In this document: piece after piece, positions 18,394 through 27,283 of the stretch
How the letters are laid out: the number at the start of each line of letters is the position of its first letter
How positions within the stretch are numbered: the first letter of the stretch is position 1
Origin: Bacteroidota bacterium
GTDB taxonomy: Bacteria > Bacteroidota > Ignavibacteria > Ignavibacteriales > Ignavibacteriaceae
Direction of reading: 5' to 3'
NCBI GenBank assembly: GCA_021824565.1
Contig: JAKAKL010000101.1
Span: 24,931 to 88,930, forward strand
DNA: 64,000 nt
The notes under the pieces: model-generated
The model's input: only the letters and a program-made list of their open reading frames with translations
The model's database searches: none
What the model was told of the DNA's origin: nothing
Translations under genes and position numbers: made by a program

Positions 18394-19410
18394 TTAAAAA
18401 ATATTTACTTCTTCTTCTAATTCAATTTTGAACTTTTTGAAAACAGATTCTTTTATTTGTAATGATAAATCCCGTATTTCATTGCCCGAAGCGGTTCCGA
18501 AATTTACAAGAACCAGCGGCTGATCTTTATGAACCCCCGCATCGCCAAACCTTTGTCCTTTCCAGCCGCATTTCTCTATTAACCATGCTGCGGAAATTTT
18601 ATGATAACCGTTCGGCAATTTATACCCCTTGAAGTCTTGATATAAATTTTTAATATCTAAATAAAGTGATTCGCTTATTTCAGGGTTCTTAAAAAAACTT
18701 CCCGCGTTACCAATTTCAGTCGGATTTGGAAGTTTAGTTTCTCTAATCATCCTAATTACTTTGCTTACTTCTTTTATTGAAGGCTCTTTTATATTTAGTT
18801 TGTCCAGCTCTTCATTAACCGCGGCATAGGTAAGATTTACCTTAGGCTTCTTAGATAAACAAACAGCAACCGCAGTAATAACAAATTTCCCTTTCAACTC
18901 TCTTTTGAAAATGCTGTCACGGTAACCGAAGTTACATTCGTCCTTAATAATTTTTTTTAAAGCAAGGTTCTCAATAAAAATTCCTTTGACATAATAAAGC
19001 GTATCTTTTAATTCTTGTCCATAAGCACCTATATTTTGAATCGGTGCTGCGCCGGTTGTTCCGGGAATAAGAGAAAGGTTTTCAATTCCGCCATACTTTT
19101 TTTCCACACAATATTGCACTAAGTCGTCCCACCTGACTCCAGCACCTGCTTCTATAATGATTTTATTGTCGTCTTCTTCGATTACATTTATATAACTAAT
19201 TGAATTTTTTATAACTAAGCCGTCAAAATTTCTGGTGAACAGAATGTTGCTTCCTCCTCCAATAATTAATAACGGAATTTCCTTTATTCTTCTCTCACTT
19301 AGCATATTTTTTATATCCTCTTCTGAGAACACTTCTGCAAAATACTTGGCAGACACGTCAATGTGGAAAGTGTTTTCGTTCTTCAGAGAATAATTTGTTT
19401 CTAATTTCAT
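18394..19410 (-). CDS. murB: UDP-N-acetylenolpyruvoylglucosamine reductase
   Basis: FAD enzyme that forms UDP-N-acetylmuramate in peptidoglycan synthesis. 338 residues, the longer type I form like E. coli MurB. FAD-binding motifs IIGGGSNILF and LIPGTTGAAPIQNIGAYG, the catalytic Ser region NAGSFFKNP, and the C-terminal AAWLIEKCGWKG and KDQPLVLVNFGTASG are all in place. It stands alone, facing away from the Nudix gene, with a 143-bp gap to phhA; no other mur gene is nearby. Confidence 0.96.
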   Translation of the reverse strand: MKLETNYSLKNENTFHIDVSAKYFAEVFSEEDIKNMLSERRIKEIPLLIIGGGSNILFTRNFDGLVIKNSISYINVIEEDDNKIIIEAGAGVRWDDLVQYCVEKKYGGIENLSLIPGTTGAAPIQNIGAYGQELKDTLYYVKGIFIENLALKKIIKDECNFGYRDSIFKRELKGKFVITAVAVCLSKKPKVNLTYAAVNEELDKLNIKEPSIKEVSKVIRMIRETKLPNPTEIGNAGSFFKNPEISESLYLDIKNLYQDFKGYKLPNGYHKISAAWLIEKCGWKGQRFGDAGVHKDQPLVLVNFGTASGNEIRDLSLQIKESVFKKFKIELEEEVNIF

Positions 19411-19556
19411 AAATTACGCTTGTAATTTTCTATAAAATATTTTTTATTTTGCACTATAAGATAAATAAAAGAAAATTTAATTTTTTATTTCATAAATTTA
19501 ATCAGTGCAGAGCACCAGAATATCTAAGCCGATTACGCCTTATAGAAAGAAAAATA

Positions 19557-19967
19557 TTGAAACTCGAATTTAACTTCAATCAATCTTCCGTAATTCCTTA
19601 CCGCAGACAAAATGGTGAAATTGAAATTTTATTAATCACGTCAATAAAGAAAAAAAAATGGATTATACCAAAAGGTTACGTTGAATTTAATCTTTCCGCT
19701 TTTGAGTCTGCAAAAAAGGAAGCTATGGAGGAAGCCGGAGTACTCGGGACAAACGAAACTATAGAGCTAGGCGCTTACGAAAGCCATAAACAAATGGGTA
19801 ATAGACATATAAAAGTTTTTGCCATGGAAGTAACAAAAATCTTAGACGATTATCCGGATAAGCCGGTAAGAAAGCGCAAATGGGTCAAGGCGCAAGAAGC
19901 AGCGCAAATAATCGACATCCCTGAGGTTTCTTCAATGCTTCTTTCGTTGATCAATAAAATAAAATAA
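19557..19967 (+). CDS. Nudix hydrolase with altered Nudix box
   Basis: About 136 residues of Nudix fold: strand WIIPKG, then the box GYVEFNLSAFESAKKEAMEE followed by AGV. Compared with the pattern Gx5Ex7REUxEExG, the first Glu is Leu and Arg is Lys, while the metal-binding EAMEEAG core is kept. Members cleave nucleoside diphosphate-linked compounds; the IPKG entry recalls diadenosine or diphosphoinositol polyphosphate hydrolases. No ATG exists; TTG at 19557 with AGAAAG upstream gives a normal-length protein, while a TTG at 19449 would add 36 basic residues without a ribosome site. Its stop abuts the convergent recX stop. Confidence 0.8.
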   Translation: MKLEFNFNQSSVIPYRRQNGEIEILLITSIKKKKWIIPKGYVEFNLSAFESAKKEAMEEAGVLGTNETIELGAYESHKQMGNRHIKVFAMEVTKILDDYPDKPVRKRKWVKAQEAAQIIDIPEVSSMLLSLINKIK

Positions 19968-20600
19968 TCACTTTTCTTTTTCTAAAACAGATGAAATGAT
20001 TTCATTTACTAGATCATATTCAAATCCGCGCTGATATAAAAAAGAAAAAAGTTTCTGTCTTATTTCTCCCGCGTCATCCGTTTTAGATTTTAATATTCTT
20101 AATTTTTTGTTCGCAATTGCCAAAACATTTTCGATTTCGCTGTTGCGTGAATATCTTTCGTCTATCACCTCGGAAATGATTATGTTGCTTACACCTTTCT
20201 TAATCAACTCTGCTTTGATTTTTTTTGGACTCCATTTTTTTCTCGAAGACATTTCTTCAAGAAACTGAAGCGCGAATTGTTTATCGTCTATATAATTATT
20301 TTCTTTTAGCTCTCCAAGTACAATGTTGATTAAATCGGCGTTATATCCTCTTTGCTTCAGTTTTATGCCGATTTCGTGCTCAGAATGCCGGCGTCTTGAC
20401 AAATACGTAAAAGCTTTCTGCTTAATAAAATATTTTTGATTCTCACGTACTAAAAATTCAAAACGGCTTTCAGAAATTTCAGAGTCTTTCTTTAAGCCGT
20501 TCTTAAGAAGCGTTTCGTAGGATAGAAAAAGTTTTTCATTATTATCAAGAAGAACCGCAACATTTCTACTGTCTTTCTTCTCAATCCCAACAATCTTCAT
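19968..20600 (-). CDS. recX: RecA regulatory protein RecX
   Basis: 210 residues of helical three-helix repeats that bind and modulate RecA filaments. Family motifs are visible: AFTYLSRRRHSEHEIGIKL, the second repeat with YIDDKQFALQFLEE, KKWSPKKIKAELIKKGV, and the C-terminal FLYQRGFEYDLV. It begins 12 bases after the recA stop, the standard arrangement, and ends next to the convergent Nudix gene with no visible terminator. Confidence 0.95.
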   Translation of the reverse strand: MKIVGIEKKDSRNVAVLLDNNEKLFLSYETLLKNGLKKDSEISESRFEFLVRENQKYFIKQKAFTYLSRRRHSEHEIGIKLKQRGYNADLINIVLGELKENNYIDDKQFALQFLEEMSSRKKWSPKKIKAELIKKGVSNIIISEVIDERYSRNSEIENVLAIANKKLRILKSKTDDAGEIRQKLFSFLYQRGFEYDLVNEIISSVLEKEK

Positions 20601-20612
20601 ATTTAATAAAGT

Positions 20613-21665
20613 TTATTTAGCAGATTTTTTTTCTTTAACCGCAACAGTTTTTTCTTCGGGCTTTTCTTCTTTAACAATGCCTAATTTTGATTTAACTTCT
20701 TTTTCAACCTTGGCGTATAAAGCAGGGGCTTCTATAAGCTTCTGCCTGAATTGCTCCCTTCCCTGGAATCTTTCTTCTTCAAAAGTAAACCACGCTCCGC
20801 TCTTCTTTATTATTCCAAGATTAGTTGCAAGATCTAAAAGATCGCCGGTCTTGCTGATGCCTTCGTTATAAAGAATATCAAATTCTACTTCTTTGAACGG
20901 AGGCGCGACTTTGCTCTTTACAATTTTAACTTTTGTACGGCTGCCTACAACATCATTTCCTTCTTTAATTGCCGCAATTCTTCTAATGTCCAATCTTACC
21001 GATGCATAAAATTTTAAAGCATTGCCGCCGGTTGTTGTTTCGGGATTTCCAAACATAACGCCAATTTTACTTCTCAATTGATTAATAAATATCACCGAAG
21101 TTTTTGATTTAGAAATAGCGCCGGTTAATTTTCTTAAAGCTTGAGACATAAGCCTTGCTTGAACAGCCATAGTTGCGTCGCCCATCTCTCCTTCAATTTC
21201 AGAACGCGGTACGAGCGCTGCCACCGAGTCTATAACAATTATATCAAGAGCATTGCTCCTAACAAGTGTATCTGTAATTTCAAGAGCCTGCTCGCCGAAG
21301 TCTGGCTGCGACAACAATAAATTGGTAGTATCAACACCCAGCCTTTTCGCATAGTTCACATCAAGCGCATGCTCAGCATCGATAAACGCTGCTAACCCGC
21401 CTGTTTTCTGGGCTTCAGCGATTATGTGTAAGCAAAGAGTAGTTTTCCCGCTTGACTCCGGTCCGTATATTTCAGTAACCCTTCCTCTCGGTACACCGCC
21501 AATACCAAGCGCATAATCAAGTGATATGGAACCTGTTGGTATTGATTCTACATCATTAATTACGCCGTCTCCAAGCTTCATTATAGAGCCTTTGCCGTAT
21601 GTCTTTTCTATTGTTGAAATTGCATCTTCAATAATTTTAAGCTTCTGTTCTTTTTCAGTGCTCAT
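20613..21665 (-). CDS. recA: Recombinase RecA
   Basis: DNA strand exchange and SOS co-protease ATPase of 350 residues. Walker [10 protein letters not shown], Walker [13 protein letters not shown], the DNA-binding loop regions ([21 protein letters not shown]) in part, and the segment [22 protein letters not shown] are typical. A Lys/Glu-rich tail ends the protein. The ATG at 21665 is preferred because AAGGGAG stands five bases before it; an ATG at 21680 overlaps the thpR stop and would add MKGAF. Seventh gene of the purC to recX operon. No SOS box was recognised directly upstream. Confidence 0.98.
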   Translation of the reverse strand: MSTEKEQKLKIIEDAISTIEKTYGKGSIMKLGDGVINDVESIPTGSISLDYALGIGGVPRGRVTEIYGPESSGKTTLCLHIIAEAQKTGGLAAFIDAEHALDVNYAKRLGVDTTNLLLSQPDFGEQALEITDTLVRSNALDIIVIDSVAALVPRSEIEGEMGDATMAVQARLMSQALRKLTGAISKSKTSVIFINQLRSKIGVMFGNPETTTGGNALKFYASVRLDIRRIAAIKEGNDVVGSRTKVKIVKSKVAPPFKEVEFDILYNEGISKTGDLLDLATNLGIIKKSGAWFTFEEERFQGREQFRQKLIEAPALYAKVEKEVKSKLGIVKEEKPEEKTVAVKEKKSAK

Positions 21666-21676
21666 AAACGCTCCCT

Positions 21677-22225
21677 TCATCCTAATAAATAATTTTTAAT
21701 TGTTGTATAATCTGAACCGTTTGCCAAAAGTCTGCTTTCTATCAAGGCAGCTTCATATATTTCAAAGCTTATTTTCGGAAGGAAATAGCTTGTAAACCTG
21801 TTAACAAAATATGCTCCTTCGTTTCCTTTCATCCTTTTCAAAGTAAGATGAGGAATAAACCTTTTTTTATCTGCGGGTATAGAAAATTTTTCAAGCCGAG
21901 TATTAACTTTTTCAGCAAGCTCATATATCTTTTTATCGCTGTGAATGCCGATATGAAGCGACTTCGGCTGGTCGCCGACATAGAAAAAACCAAACTTGCC
22001 CAATTGACAAAGCATGCCTTCATATTCTTCTATGAATGTTAGTTCATCGGCAATCTGTTGAACCATTTCAGTTCTTACTTCGCCAATAAATTTTAAAGTT
22101 AAGTGAACTTTTTCAAAATCTTCCCACCGGTATTTTTCAAAATCCGGGAAAGCTTTATTCCGGTGATACATAATTTCCTCGATTACATTGTCCGGAATTT
22201 TTAGAGCAACAAATAGTCTATTCAT
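21677..22225 (-). CDS. thpR: RNA 2',3'-cyclic phosphodiesterase (2H family)
   Basis: 182 residues with the two HxTx motifs of the 2H phosphoesterase superfamily, HLTLKF (His41) and HLTLKR (His126), at the spacing of ThpR/LigT. The enzyme opens 2',3'-cyclic phosphates on RNA; the older name is 2'-5' RNA ligase. It overlaps cinA by eight bases and leads straight into recA. The order cinA-thpR-recA is a known bacterial grouping, although a functional link to recombination is not established. Confidence 0.95.
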   Translation of the reverse strand: MNRLFVALKIPDNVIEEIMYHRNKAFPDFEKYRWEDFEKVHLTLKFIGEVRTEMVQQIADELTFIEEYEGMLCQLGKFGFFYVGDQPKSLHIGIHSDKKIYELAEKVNTRLEKFSIPADKKRFIPHLTLKRMKGNEGAYFVNRFTSYFLPKISFEIYEAALIESRLLANGSDYTTIKNYLLG

Positions 22226-23474
22226 CGTATGATATTCCTAATAAATAACGTCTAACCATTTCGAGGGCAGCCTGCGCGGCCCTTTGTTTATTTCTTAATC
22301 TGTCTTCCCCAAAATTAAATTTTTTTGCCGTGCAAACTTTATCATCGCAAATTCCTATATAAACAAGACCAATTGGCTTATTTACTCCTGCGCCGGTTGG
22401 TCCCATAATTCCTGTAACAGATAATCCTATATCGGTACCACTAATTGCTCTAATACCTTCAGCCATTTGTCTTGCAACTTCAAGACTGACAGCGCCGTTA
22501 TCTGCTATAGTATCTTCATCTACTTTTAAAAATTCTACTTTTGAACCGTTGCTGTATGAAACCACGCCTCTTTCGTAATAGGCGCTGCTTCCGCTTATGT
22601 TCGTAAGAAGATTTGAAATATATCCGCCGGTGCATGACTCAGCAACCGCAATTGTCAAGCCTCTCTCAGTTAATAAGCGAGCAATAACTTCTTCAAGCAA
22701 TTCATCTTTATTTGAAAAAATATATCTTCCTGCCAGGCTTCTAATTTTTTGTACAATTTCCGTCAGCTTATTATTAGCAAGTTCTTCGGTTGACTCTTGT
22801 ATGGTTATTCTAAGTTTCACACCAAACTGGCTTGGCAGAAAAGCAAGCTTTGCTCCGTTTAATAGTTCGTCAAGATTACCAAGTTTCTCAAACAATACAG
22901 ATTCTCCTATTCCTGTTGTTTGCAACGTTTGCATTTTAATTGAGTAATCTAAATTTACTAATTTTTCTTGCAAAGTGGGAACCACAAATGATTCCATCAT
23001 TTGATGCATCTCAAATGGAACTCCCGGCATTGCAACAAAAATCTTGTTGTCCTTTTCTATCCACATTCCCGGCGCTGTGCCAAGGCTGTTTTTTATAACT
23101 GCAGCAATTTTAGGAACAAGCGCCTGATCTTCATTTACCTTTGATAATTGCCTGCCTCTTTTTTTTAGAAAACTTTTTACATCTTCCAGAACTTCTTTGC
23201 TTTTTACTAACTCAGTATGAAAGAATTTCACAATGCAAGTTCTCGTAACGTCATCGTGAGTTGGACCCAAGCCGCCGGTAACTATCACTAAATCATTTTC
23301 AGCAAGACATGATTTAAATTCTTTTAAAATCTCTTCTTCGTTATCACCGACTACTGAAGATTTTCTTACGTTAATCTGAATCTTAGTTAGCTCTTCTCCG
23401 ATAAAAGCAGCATTTGAATTTATGGTTTGCCCGATTAGAATCTCATCACCAATAGTAATTATATGAGCATTCAT
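22218..23474 (-). CDS. cinA: CinA: nicotinamide-nucleotide amidase / competence-damage protein
   Basis: 418 residues in two parts. Residues 1-165 are a MoaB/MogA-like COG1058 domain (IITIGDEILIGQTINSN, VTGGLGPTHDD), a putative ADP-ribose pyrophosphatase. About 255-415 are the PncC domain (VAESCTGGYISNLLT, LSVTGIMGPTGAG) that deamidates nicotinamide mononucleotide. A linker domain lies between. The family salvages NAD breakdown products and is often beside recA, as here with thpR in between. Confidence 0.96.
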   Translation of the reverse strand: MNAHIITIGDEILIGQTINSNAAFIGEELTKIQINVRKSSVVGDNEEEILKEFKSCLAENDLVIVTGGLGPTHDDVTRTCIVKFFHTELVKSKEVLEDVKSFLKKRGRQLSKVNEDQALVPKIAAVIKNSLGTAPGMWIEKDNKIFVAMPGVPFEMHQMMESFVVPTLQEKLVNLDYSIKMQTLQTTGIGESVLFEKLGNLDELLNGAKLAFLPSQFGVKLRITIQESTEELANNKLTEIVQKIRSLAGRYIFSNKDELLEEVIARLLTERGLTIAVAESCTGGYISNLLTNISGSSAYYERGVVSYSNGSKVEFLKVDEDTIADNGAVSLEVARQMAEGIRAISGTDIGLSVTGIMGPTGAGVNKPIGLVYIGICDDKVCTAKKFNFGEDRLRNKQRAAQAALEMVRRYLLGISYDE

Positions 23475-23497
23475 TTCCTTCTCAATTTATTGAAAAC

Positions 23498-23956
23498 TTA
23501 TATCCGCGCTATTGCAAATAAAATTATATGGACAAATATGGCGGAATAAAATCCTGCAATTATGTCGTCCATCATAATTCCCAGTCCGCCGTTTAATTTT
23601 TCTGCCTGTCTTGCCGGCGGCGGTTTAATAATATCGAATGCACGCCAGATAGCAAATACAAATATTGAAATATACAGTTTCTTCGGAAGAAGAAGCAATG
23701 AAATCCACATGCCGACAACTTCATCTATTGTGCATTCAGCCGGATCTTTTCCGTAAACTTTTTCAAATTTATTACCAACATATACGCCGTATAGACCGAA
23801 TAAAACTATCGATAGAATTAAAACAACAGGATTTTCAAACCCTGGTATATAATATATAATTAGTCCCGCCGCGCTTCCAAACGTTCCAGAAGCAAAAGGA
23901 ATATATCCGGTATAAAAACCAGAACCTAAAAATTTTTCAAGAAAATTAATTTTCAC
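23498..23956 (-). CDS. pgpA: Phosphatidylglycerophosphatase A
   Basis: Membrane enzyme that dephosphorylates phosphatidylglycerophosphate to phosphatidylglycerol. 152 residues with three to four hydrophobic helices and the family motifs GYIPFASGTFGS near the N-terminus, CTIDEVVGMW, FDIIKPPPARQAE and LGIMMDDIIAG. Its start overlaps the end of pgsA, the preceding step, by 11 bases, so the two reactions are made together. It is 23 bases ahead of cinA in the operon. Confidence 0.95.
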   Translation of the reverse strand: MKINFLEKFLGSGFYTGYIPFASGTFGSAAGLIIYYIPGFENPVVLILSIVLFGLYGVYVGNKFEKVYGKDPAECTIDEVVGMWISLLLLPKKLYISIFVFAIWRAFDIIKPPPARQAEKLNGGLGIMMDDIIAGFYSAIFVHIILFAIARI

Positions 23957-24542
23957 CGGTAAAAAGATTTATAATTAATCGCCTGTTACCATAAAGATAA
24001 GTAATACCCGAATGAAAAGTTATTATAGTAATAGCGAGCATTCCAAAGTAAATCAAATTGTAATTAAATAACAAAGAAAATAGTTTTTCGTTGCTTGAAT
24101 AAATTTGCACGGTATTTTGCCCCACATAAATAATCAGCAAATAATAAAGGAAAGTCATTTGAAAAAATGTTTTCCATTTGGCGTAATAACTTGTTGGAAA
24201 GCCTTTACCTTTATAATCTGCGTAAGCTCTCAAGCCAGTAATGCTGAAATCTCTCGCAAGAATAATAATGACCATCCACAGCGGTATAATTTTTAAGATA
24301 ACAAACCCGATAAATGCTGCGGAAGTTAAAATCTTATCTGCAAGCGGATCCCAGAATTTTCCCCATGAGGTAATATAATTAAATTTTCTCGCCAGCCAGC
24401 CGTCGTACCAATCGGTTAAAGCAGCAATAATAAAAATCAAAAGCGATATCTGCTTAAGAAGAGGGCTTACCGATAAAAATAAAAATAGAAATACCGGAGT
24501 AAGTATTATTCTTAAGACAGTTAACTGATTTGGTAAAACCAT
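23946..24542 (-). CDS. pgsA: CDP-diacylglycerol-glycerol-3-phosphate 3-phosphatidyltransferase
   Basis: Makes phosphatidylglycerophosphate from CDP-diacylglycerol and glycerol 3-phosphate. 198 residues, about six membrane helices. The CDP-alcohol phosphotransferase signature is seen from DWYDGWLARKFN to WGKFWDPLADK (the DGx2ARx8Gx3Dx3D pattern), and LPNQLTVLRIILTPVF is the usual opening. It is followed by pgpA with an overlap and preceded by the DUF971 gene at 13 bases. Confidence 0.96.
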   Translation of the reverse strand: MVLPNQLTVLRIILTPVFLFLFLSVSPLLKQISLLIFIIAALTDWYDGWLARKFNYITSWGKFWDPLADKILTSAAFIGFVILKIIPLWMVIIILARDFSITGLRAYADYKGKGFPTSYYAKWKTFFQMTFLYYLLIIYVGQNTVQIYSSNEKLFSLLFNYNLIYFGMLAITIITFHSGITYLYGNRRLIINLFTGEN

Positions 24543-24555
24543 TTTGTTCCATCAA

Positions 24556-24852
24556 CTATAAATTTTCAGAAAGACTTTTGAGAAACGGAAATTCATAAAT
24601 ACCGGTATTGTGTCCATCCTTCCATGAAATTGAAATAGCATAGCTACCGACTTTATTTATGCTGTAAATACTAATTTGATCTTCACCAAATATCGGAATA
24701 AAACTCTTGCTTTGTGTCTCTCTTAAAGCAGCACAAGTTGCACATGGACAAAATCTTCTAAGCTTTTTAATTCCTATTAAAGATTCGCTGCCGTCATCCC
24801 ATTTAATATAAAGTGATTGTTTTTCCTTTATACTAATTTTTACCGGAATCAT
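24556..24852 (-). CDS. DUF971 (gamma-butyrobetaine hydroxylase-like N-terminal) protein
   Basis: 98-residue stand-alone DUF971 domain. The signature KWDDGSESLIGIKKLRR followed by FCPCATCAALRE contains the CxxC pair that in the eukaryotic enzyme binds zinc. DUF971 proteins are found with Mrp/ApbC-type iron-sulfur carriers or alone; the function is unknown. Here it overlaps purC by one base and sits 13 bases before pgsA. Confidence 0.88.
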   Translation of the reverse strand: MIPVKISIKEKQSLYIKWDDGSESLIGIKKLRRFCPCATCAALRETQSKSFIPIFGEDQISIYSINKVGSYAISISWKDGHNTGIYEFPFLKSLSENL

Positions 24853-25748
24853 TAAGATATCTTCTTACCTGTAATCAGAAACAACGCTTCAAAATATTTT
24901 TCGGCAGTCTTATTGATTATGTCCTCCGGCAAAACCGGCGGCGGCGGCTGCTTATTAAAATTTATTGATAAAAGATAATCTCTTACAAATTGCTTATCAT
25001 AACTTTGTTGAGCCCGCCCTTTCCGGTAAGTGCTCAACGGCCAAAACCGCGACGAATCTGGTGTTAGAACTTCGTCTACTAAAATAACATCATTATTATA
25101 AATTCCAAATTCCATTTTTGTATCGGCAATGATGATTCCTTTTGTCAAAGCGTACTCAGCAGCTTTTTTATAAATTTCAATCGCGGCTGATTTAATCTTA
25201 CTAAAAATTTCTTTGCCGGCAATCTTTTCCGCTTCCTCGGCGGGAATGTTTTCATCGTGTATGCCTACTTCAGCTTTTGTCGACGGAGTAAATATCGGCT
25301 CCGGAAGCTTTTCAGATTCAAGCAAGTTTGAGGGCAATGTAATTCCCGAAACTTTCCCTGTCTTTGTATAATCATTCCAGCCTGAACCTGATATATACCC
25401 GCGAACTATGCATTCTATAGGCAGAACTTTGGCTTTCTTAACCAGCATCGATCTGCCTTCCAGATCGTTTTTGTAAGCCGCACATTCCGGTGGGAATTCG
25501 TTAACGTCTGTTGCAACTATATGGTTTTGAATAATGCTTTTCGTAAAATTAAACCAGAATTCCGAAATCTGTGTAAGTACTTTACCCTTCATCGGAATCC
25601 CTTGAGCCATTATTACATCAAACGCCGAAAGTCTGTCTGTGGAGACAATTAAAAAATATTCTCCGACGTCGTAAATATCCCTAACTTTTCCTTGCTTTAC
25701 TAATTTAAGATCGGGGAAATTTGTTTGAAGTATGATTTTACTGTCCAT
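24852..25748 (-). CDS. purC: Phosphoribosylaminoimidazole-succinocarboxamide synthase
   Basis: SAICAR synthase of purine synthesis, joining CAIR and aspartate with ATP. 298 residues, the longer form like that of yeast. The motifs [12 protein letters not shown] (ATP site), [13 protein letters not shown] and [15 protein letters not shown] are diagnostic. First gene of the eight-gene minus-strand operon running to recX; the 126-bp gap upstream is shared with a divergent small membrane protein ORF. Confidence 0.97.
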   Translation of the reverse strand: MDSKIILQTNFPDLKLVKQGKVRDIYDVGEYFLIVSTDRLSAFDVIMAQGIPMKGKVLTQISEFWFNFTKSIIQNHIVATDVNEFPPECAAYKNDLEGRSMLVKKAKVLPIECIVRGYISGSGWNDYTKTGKVSGITLPSNLLESEKLPEPIFTPSTKAEVGIHDENIPAEEAEKIAGKEIFSKIKSAAIEIYKKAAEYALTKGIIIADTKMEFGIYNNDVILVDEVLTPDSSRFWPLSTYRKGRAQQSYDKQFVRDYLLSINFNKQPPPPVLPEDIINKTAEKYFEALFLITGKKIS

Positions 25749-25874
25749 AATTCTCTAATGTTTTCTTGTAAATATAAATCTGTCGTTTACTTAATACAAC
25801 AATTTGCAATAAAATTAAATTTCTCAAAAAATTTTTCGACTATAAAATAGAGCATATTAGGAAAGGCTAAGACA

Positions 25875-26012
25875 ATGATTTTAATATTATTTTTGTATGG
25901 AATTATATCGATTATTTCTCTTGCTATTTTGTTCCATTTTATGAAAACAGCTCCCAGCGGCTGGGAAGACGAAAACGGATTTCATAAGGGACTGCCGCAT
26001 CATAGTCACTAA
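25875..26012 (+). CDS. Small single-pass membrane protein, 45 residues
   Basis: Unrecognised short protein, too small for usual gene calls. It starts at ATG 25875 with AGGAAAGG 8-13 bases upstream and ends at TAA 26010-26012. Residues 1-23 are a strongly hydrophobic helix (MILILFLYGIISIISLAI), followed by a polar tail TAPSGWEDENGFHKG and a His-rich end PHHSH. The composition resembles small subunits of membrane complexes, but no family is claimed. It is divergent from purC, and only 63 bases separate its stop from the convergent STAS gene. The helix, ribosome site and ordered tail argue that it is real. Confidence 0.55.
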   Translation: MILILFLYGIISIISLAILFHFMKTAPSGWEDENGFHKGLPHHSH

Positions 26013-26075
26013 AATTAAGCTGAGCGGTCAATTCCCTATTCTTTTCTATTGAGACAAAATCAGCCGTCAATTTTT

Positions 26076-26483
26076 TTATAAGAACTTCGGCGCCATCGTA
26101 CTGCTGTTGAAGCCGTTTTCATTTCGTACTCTTATTTTCAACCTTCCTTTAAATGTTTGCAAAGCGCTTTCTACATTATCGTCGAAATCAAGAATTCTAA
26201 CCGAGTTCAAATTCTGAAATGCAAAGTCCAAACCAACCATAGGCTTTACGACCCGAAGCTTTCCTCCTCTCAAAGAGATTGTCCTTAAAAGATGAAGCAA
26301 GTTACTTAAAAAAGCCGCATCGATATAATCGCAGTAAGAGAGGTCTACCACGTAATTATTAATATTTTGAGATAGATAATAATTTAGAAATTCATTGAAA
26401 GAGGAAGCTTCAAAAAAAGTAGCTCTCTTTACGTTGACAGATACAACTCCGAAATTATCTATTTCCTGGAATCTAAAATCCAT
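26076..26483 (-). CDS. STAS-domain protein (anti-sigma antagonist-like)
   Basis: 135 residues with a STAS domain (about 5-110): strands FGVVSVNVKRATFF and NYVVDLSYCDYIDAAFLSNL, then LRTISLRGGKLRVVKP. In SpoIIAA-like antagonists a Ser in DSSG is phosphorylated; here the position reads DAAF, so control by phosphorylation at that site is unlikely. Monocistronic and convergent with the small membrane protein ORF; no partner kinase or sigma gene is adjacent. Confidence 0.8.
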   Translation of the reverse strand: MDFRFQEIDNFGVVSVNVKRATFFEASSFNEFLNYYLSQNINNYVVDLSYCDYIDAAFLSNLLHLLRTISLRGGKLRVVKPMVGLDFAFQNLNSVRILDFDDNVESALQTFKGRLKIRVRNENGFNSSTMAPKFL

Positions 26484-26714
26484 TGATAATTAAAAAAACT
26501 AAAAATAAAATTTATATGTGTTACTGCGTATTATGCCGGATAATTACAAGCAAAAAAAAATTTCGGTTGTAATTTAAAAGGTTAAGAGATAAATGCAAAT
26601 AAAAACATATTAAATTATTCGTTAATTTATATGGACGGTAAACAGGACAAAATTTGCCGATTAGCCGCTTTAAAACAAAAAGTGCGAATACTCGGTTATA
26701 TTCGCACACTGAAG

Positions 26715-26787
26715 TGGGCAGAGAGGGAATCGAACCCCCGACACAAGGATTTTCAGTCCTTTGCTCTACCGACTGAGCTATCTGCCC
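26715..26787 (-). tRNA. tRNA-Phe (anticodon GAA)
   Basis: 73-nt tRNA on the minus strand. Acceptor stem GGGCAGA/TCTGCCC, discriminator A, D-arm GCTCAGTCGGTAGAGC, anticodon arm AAGGA-CTGAAAA-TCCTT reading GAA, and T-loop TTCGATT. CCA is not encoded. Confidence 0.97.
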
Positions 26788-27071
26788 TTAAAAATTGAGA
26801 GACCAAAAATATGGATTTTTCATCTAATCTCAAAAATTATTGGTAAAATATTTTTTATCATGCTAATAATTTTTCCGTCTCTGTAGTCTATTTTCTCCGT
26901 GAATATTTTCCCGAATCATCTATGAATATTTTTTTTCTTTCTTAAAATTTTTTCGGTTGAAAAAATAATTTTATCTTCTTTTACTGCCATTCACCCATCT
27001 GGAACATACAAATTGAATATCTCTTTGCGTATTCAATTTTTCCGACTCTTAATCTAAATTAAAATGAAAAA
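26788..27071. other. AT-rich intergenic region with one hairpin
   Basis: No gene seen. A 10-bp stem AAATTGAATA (27010-27019) / TATTCAATTT (27030-27039) followed by TT gives a terminator-like hairpin on the plus strand, although no plus-strand gene precedes it. The 21-bp periodic repeat begins directly after. Confidence 0.45.
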
Positions 27072-27280
27072 CGTTTCGTCTTTCCGATAGATCATTTGAA
27101 ACAGACGGAAACTTGTTTGCTCATTCCAGAAAACAAGTGTCATTGAATATGAACCATTTAATACACCGGGTAAGTCGTTTGAAATATTTGGAAATCCATT
27201 TGAAGTTGCTGGAAAATCATTTGATCAGCCTCGAATACCATTTCTTCTTACATATAACGCATTTAGTGTCAAAAAATGAC
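27072..27280. repeat. Degenerate 21-bp tandem array (about 10 units) next to argF
   Basis: Ten consecutive units, nine of exactly 21 bp and one of 20, each opening with a form of CATTTGAA: starts at 27072, 27093, 27114, 27135, 27155, 27176, 27197, 27218, 27239 and 27260. The last six are in perfect 21-bp register. Best units are CGTTTGAAATATTTGGAAAT and CATTTGAAGTTGCTGGAAAA. Short dyads such as AAATCCATTT and AAACTTGTTT recur at unit junctions. The array touches the argF stop codon. An ORF across it reads as heptads only because 21 is a multiple of three. Confidence 0.65.
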
Positions 27281-27283
27281 GAT

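Noticed and set aside
26521..26709. 62-codon minus-strand ORF next to tRNA-Phe
   Set aside because: AT-rich, no ribosome site, no protein-like pattern; probably chance.
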